From Aquitalea denitrificans (lineage in GTDB: Bacteria; Pseudomonadota; Gammaproteobacteria; Burkholderiales; Chromobacteriaceae), in contig NZ_CP047241.1 of NCBI RefSeq assembly GCF_009856625.1, positions 3,472,001 to 3,536,000 on the forward strand: a stretch of DNA of 64,000 nt. Reading direction: 5' to 3'. The number at the start of each line of letters is the position of its first letter. The stretch's first letter is position 1. A program made the translations under genes and the position numbers. A model generated the notes under the pieces. That model was not told where the DNA came from. It saw nothing but the letters and a program-made list of their open reading frames with translations, and did not search any database. This document shows, one piece after another, positions 62,167 through 64,000 of the stretch.

Positions 62167-63426
62167 TCAATGAAAACCGCCGCGCGCCATGCAGTTCTGG
62201 TAGCGGCCATCCACCCGCCGGGCAAACCATTCGGTGGTCAGCTGATGGGTGAACTTGGGGCTGACCAGCACAATCTGCGGAATGATCTGACGCGGAGCAG
62301 CCCGGCCGGACTGCTCGGCCAGCGTAAATACCCGCTTGTAGACTTCGGTCTGGCTGAACACCGCCAGTTTTTCCTGCCGCAGATCGCGCGCCATCTCATC
62401 CGGGCTCAGGCGCAAGCGTCCGGCCAGGCCGTTGAGGGCGCGCTGGGTGTCGCTGGTGGCACCGGACAACACGCGGTTCATCTTGTCGCTGTACAGCATG
62501 ATGTCGCCATCCAGCGCCAGCTTTTGCCCTGACAGGTGCTGCACCGCCTGCTGGAAAGCGGCGTTGCGGCTGGCATAGCGCCCGGCATTGTAGTCGGCAA
62601 AGCGGTACACCATGTCCGGATAGCTGATGGGATACTGCAGCAGGATGGCGGTGCCGAAATACACGCTGCCGCGCAGGCTGAATACTTCGTCGCGCAAGCT
62701 GGTATAGCTGTAGGGATAAGGCCAGGCACGCACCTGGGTTTCGGCAAAGGCCACACTCACCTGCATCGGCCCGCCATCGCGGATGGGGTTCTTGTGTTCG
62801 AAGATGGTCTGGCCGAACGGCAGTTCGCGGATCATGTCTTCAAACAGCGCATTCATCTGCTTCTTGGTGCGCAGGGCATTCACCCGTTCCTTGTAGGTCT
62901 GGCCATTGGGAGATTTCTTCAGCATGGCAGCGTCCACCACCAGCGAGGGGATGAAATACTTCTGCCGCCGCTCTTCAATCTGCCCCCAGACAATCCTGGA
63001 AAGGTTTGGCACCACCGGATCGGGGTTGAAGCCTGACTCCTGCTCCGCCACCGCCAGCACCGCGCAGAAGTATTGCGGCGCATACGGAATCTTCAGATGG
63101 CTGAAGGCGGTCATGATGTCGCCATGCCATTCGCGCCGCGCCGGAATGCCACGCGGCAGCAGCTTGTCCAGCAAGGCGCTGCCCTCCTGCTCGTTGGCAT
63201 AGGCCGGTTGCAAGGGCAAGGGCACCGGCTTGCTGACGGGGGCAACAACAACGGGGGCCGGCTGTACCGGTTTGACAACCGGTGCGGGCAACAGGCTTTG
63301 CGGGTCCGGCATCGGGGCCGGGCGCAAGACAGGAGCAGGAACGGGAACAGGCTGGGCCACCGGGGCCACCGTGGCAGCACAACCGGTCAAACCCAGTAAT
63401 GCCGCCACCGACAGAAAACGGTACAT
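62167..63426 (-). CDS. DUF1615-family lipoprotein
   Basis: 419 residues from the ATG at 63426; the frame extends 20 residues further but the lipoprotein signal (SVAALLGLTGC) begins here. A Pro/Val-rich linker (about residues 20-75) joins the acylated Cys to a globular domain containing AVAEQESGFNPDP, lysozyme-like in pattern. Outer-membrane or periplasmic lipoprotein. Its catalytic activity, if any, is not known. Confidence 0.82.
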   Translation of the reverse strand: MYRFLSVAALLGLTGCAATVAPVAQPVPVPAPVLRPAPMPDPQSLLPAPVVKPVQPAPVVVAPVSKPVPLPLQPAYANEQEGSALLDKLLPRGIPARREWHGDIMTAFSHLKIPYAPQYFCAVLAVAEQESGFNPDPVVPNLSRIVWGQIEERRQKYFIPSLVVDAAMLKKSPNGQTYKERVNALRTKKQMNALFEDMIRELPFGQTIFEHKNPIRDGGPMQVSVAFAETQVRAWPYPYSYTSLRDEVFSLRGSVYFGTAILLQYPISYPDMVYRFADYNAGRYASRNAAFQQAVQHLSGQKLALDGDIMLYSDKMNRVLSGATSDTQRALNGLAGRLRLSPDEMARDLRQEKLAVFSQTEVYKRVFTLAEQSGRAAPRQIIPQIVLVSPKFTHQLTTEWFARRVDGRYQNCMARGGFH

Positions 63427-63507
63427 GCAAAAATCCTTCAAGAACGTCCTGCCGGAATGCGGACGCCGGAATCGTGATGGTGCCATGCCGGGGCATGGCC
63501 GTGTGCA

Positions 63508-64000
63508 TCAGTGCTTGATTTTGTGGCTGGGCGCCGGGGTGGGCAAAAAGCCCTGGCTCAGCAGGTGAAACACCAGCCAGCCCAGTGCGCAAACTCCCAC
63601 CAGGGCGGCCAGGCCCAGCAGGACTTTCACCAGCAAGGCCATGCGCGGCGAGGCAAGCAGGCCATCGCTGCGCGGTGCGCCTTCCGGCTTGACCAGGGCG
63701 GAAGCAACTGGCGCGGATGGCAGCACCTCAGGAGCAGCTAACGGCAATACAGGCGGAATCTCAATCCGGACCTCGGCCTTGTCGGCCTGGGGCTGAGCAA
63801 CGATGGCAGCCACGCCCAGCGAGGGCGCATTTTGCACGGCAGGGGCGCTGTATTGCGCGACCATGCTGGCGGTTTCTCCAGTTTCTCCAGCCTCACCAAT
63901 CCTGGCCAGTCGACTGGTCAGACCATCCAGCCAGCCCAGCGGCGGCGGAGGGGTCAGTGCCGGGGCACGCTGGCGGATGATGCGGCTTTCCACCAGCACA
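63508..64000 (-). CDS. partial membrane protein, continues beyond the window
   Basis: The frame is open to the last base, so the start lies outside the window; a GTG at 63999 cannot be excluded. The visible ~163 residues are a Pro/Ala-rich region (VQNAPSLGVAAIVAQPQADKAEVRIEIPPVL) and a C-terminal membrane helix (MALLVKVLLGLAALVGVCAL), ending with a short basic tail (PAPSHKIKH). The stop is 82 bases from the DUF1615 start. Function unknown. Confidence 0.5.
   Translation of the reverse strand, partial: VLVESRIIRQRAPALTPPPPLGWLDGLTSRLARIGEAGETGETASMVAQYSAPAVQNAPSLGVAAIVAQPQADKAEVRIEIPPVLPLAAPEVLPSAPVASALVKPEGAPRSDGLLASPRMALLVKVLLGLAALVGVCALGWLVFHLLSQGFLPTPAPSHKIKH

Overview
The window is bacterial chromosome from a motile beta-proteobacterium, most likely of the Chromobacteriaceae (Neisseriales; Aquitalea, Chromobacterium or Vogesella-like). 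Reasons: the polar-flagellum block flhB-flhA-flhF-flhG-fliA-mot, a phasin, min genes next to oxyR, ubiquinone genes ubiG and coq7, and the scpB-scpA / trpS / M50 protease / YciO / PHP-phosphatase neighbourhood. The species is inferred from gene content and order; no search was run.

1-13,500 is an accessory island. It opens inside a TniQ-type transposition gene whose 5' end is outside the window, then has a small regulator pair and an unusually AT-rich block (about 3.1-7.9 kb). That block has an HNH protein followed by four tightly coupled genes: a predicted PD-(D/E)xK nuclease, two unknown soluble proteins and a membrane protein. I do not recognise it as a named system. Next come a Gabija anti-phage pair (gajA, gajB) and a GHKL ATPase fused to an HExxH zincin. 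The region after it holds four related 19-bp sequences that look like transposase-binding repeats, so the island may be the cargo of a Tn5053/Tn7-like element ending near 13.4-13.5 kb.

13,700-47,200 is core genome: an outer-membrane barrel protein, a GGDEF-EAL sensor protein, mtaD-ubiG, a GntR/FCD regulator, folA-thyA, the flagellar block with a MotA-type stator gene and no B subunit beside it, an exonuclease/GIY-YIG fusion, a tandemly duplicated tRNA-Arg/tRNA-Glu pair, coq7, ppa, a LysR regulator with an unknown gene, a phasin, minCDE-oxyR, an aminotransferase, a MarR regulator, greB, a NUDIX gene, an RluB-type pseudouridine synthase, scpB, scpA and a LysR regulator divergent from ctlX. A structured small-RNA candidate lies between ubiG and the GntR gene on the minus strand.

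47,200-53,300 holds the minus-strand run trpS, M50 protease, YciO-like, PHP phosphatase, a small Cys-rich protein, an S4 protein and a NadR-like kinase. On both sides of the kinase gene lie about seven copies of a roughly 100-bp repeat carrying DnaA-box-like sites; this is the most striking non-coding structure in the window.

53,300-64,000 holds ansA, two paralogous secreted proteins, a GntR/UTRA regulator divergent from a five-gene ABC-transporter plus HAD-phosphatase operon (2-aminoethylphosphonate-type), a family-3 solute-binding protein, a DUF1615 lipoprotein and the 3' part of a proline/alanine-rich membrane protein cut by the window end.
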